Below are positions 5,477 to 5,917 of a stretch of DNA of 5,917 nt, one piece after another (position 1 is the first letter of the stretch; every line of letters begins with the position of its first letter). The translations under genes were made by a program, and so were the position numbers. The stretch is from Clostridia bacterium (lineage in GTDB: Bacteria; Bacillota; Clostridia; Oscillospirales; Butyricicoccaceae). The stretch lies in the NCBI GenBank assembly GCA_017560175.1, contig JAFYOK010000282.1:1-5917 (forward strand), written 5' to 3'. A model generated the notes under the pieces. It was not told the origin of the DNA. It did no database searches and worked only from the letters and a program-made list of their open reading frames with translations.

Positions 5477-5917
5477 TTATTTTCTTTCCAGGCCGATGCC
5501 CGACATGATGGTTTCTTCCATGGCACGCATACGCGCCTTCATTTCGCCCTCGTCCACATGGTCATAGCCCAGCAGATGGAGCATGCTGTGGGTGGTCAGA
5601 TAGGCACACTCACGGGCAAAGCCGTGGCCGAACTCCTCGCTCTGACGGCGTGCGGTCTCTACCGAAATGACCATATCGCCCAGAGGCAGGCGACCGGTTT
5701 CGGGGTCGATGTCGTATTCGACATCTTCGGGAGCTTCGCCTTCCATGAACTCATTCATGGGGAAGGACAGAACATCGGTAGAGCGGTCGATCTGACGATG
5801 TTCGCGGTTGATCTCGCGGATCTCCTCATCGCTGACCAGGGTGATGTCGACCGATGCCATAAAGGGGTAGGCAAAAGCACCAAAGGTGGCTCTTGCCGCG
5901 GTGACGATGAGAGCCTC
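5477..5917 (-). CDS. ybeY: Endoribonuclease YbeY, N-terminus beyond the window edge
   Basis: YbeY is a zinc-dependent endoribonuclease of the UPF0054 family that matures the 16S rRNA 3' end and takes part in ribosome quality control. The catalytic metal site HSMLHLLGYDH (H-x3-H-x5-H) is encoded at 5558-5590. The conserved segment IDRSTDVLSFPM and the GDMVIS strand are also present. A methionine at 5860-5858 could be taken as the start, but the frame stays open to the right edge for 19 more codons (EALIVTAARATFGAFAYPFM). Those extra residues fit the N-terminal helix and the run into the first strands of YbeY, whose members have about 150-170 residues. I therefore treat that methionine as internal and the gene as 5'-partial. 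An acidic insertion (GEAPEDVEYDIDPETG) sits between the two strands. Next comes era, its usual neighbour. Confidence 0.95.
   Translation of the reverse strand, partial: EALIVTAARATFGAFAYPFMASVDITLVSDEEIREINREHRQIDRSTDVLSFPMNEFMEGEAPEDVEYDIDPETGRLPLGDMVISVETARRQSEEFGHGFARECAYLTTHSMLHLLGYDHVDEGEMKARMRAMEETIMSGIGLERK

Overview
The window looks like a stretch of chromosome from a moderately GC-rich, Gram-positive anaerobe of the Clostridia, most likely an Oscillospiraceae/Ruminococcaceae-type gut bacterium. That placement is an inference. It rests on the gene order ybeY-era-yqzL-recO-mutS2, on the presence of a YqzL-like small protein (a Firmicutes family), and on strong Shine-Dalgarno sites. No rRNA, tRNA, integrase, transposase or CRISPR array is visible.

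All recognisable genes lie on the minus strand, so the biological order runs from the right edge to the left. YbeY (5477-5917, its N-terminus cut by the window edge) is followed after 30 bases by Era (4547-5446). A gene-free, repeat-rich interval (4110-4546) comes next. Then there is a tightly packed group: a 34-codon YqzL-like gene (4005-4109), RecO (3250-4008) and MutS2 (842-3253), each overlapping the next by an ATGA. A DUF554/YdfK-YqgA family membrane protein (99-827) starts 14 bases after mutS2. The last 98 bases (1-98) are AT-rich and carry at most the start of another, unidentified gene.

The conserved genes split into two themes. YbeY and Era both act on the 3' end of 16S rRNA during small-subunit maturation. 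RecO loads RecA during gap repair, and MutS2 is a Smr-domain ATPase implicated in recombination control and in rescue of collided ribosomes. DUF554 has no settled function.

The most unusual part is the interval between era and yqzL, which holds two different families of small inverted repeats. Directly after the era stop codon lies an array of five mini-hairpins with a period of 20-22 bases. Their arms differ from unit to unit but stay self-complementary, while the 7-base spacer between them is nearly constant (ATTTCAT on the + strand, ATGAAAT in the era transcript). Next to it are four stem-loops in alternating orientation that share a TGTAGGGGA-like lead and a TCCG-like tail. The outer two of the first pair make a 123-base MITE-like unit with perfect 12-base inverted ends. 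Neither family encodes a believable protein, and none of the hairpins has the U-tract of a standard intrinsic terminator.
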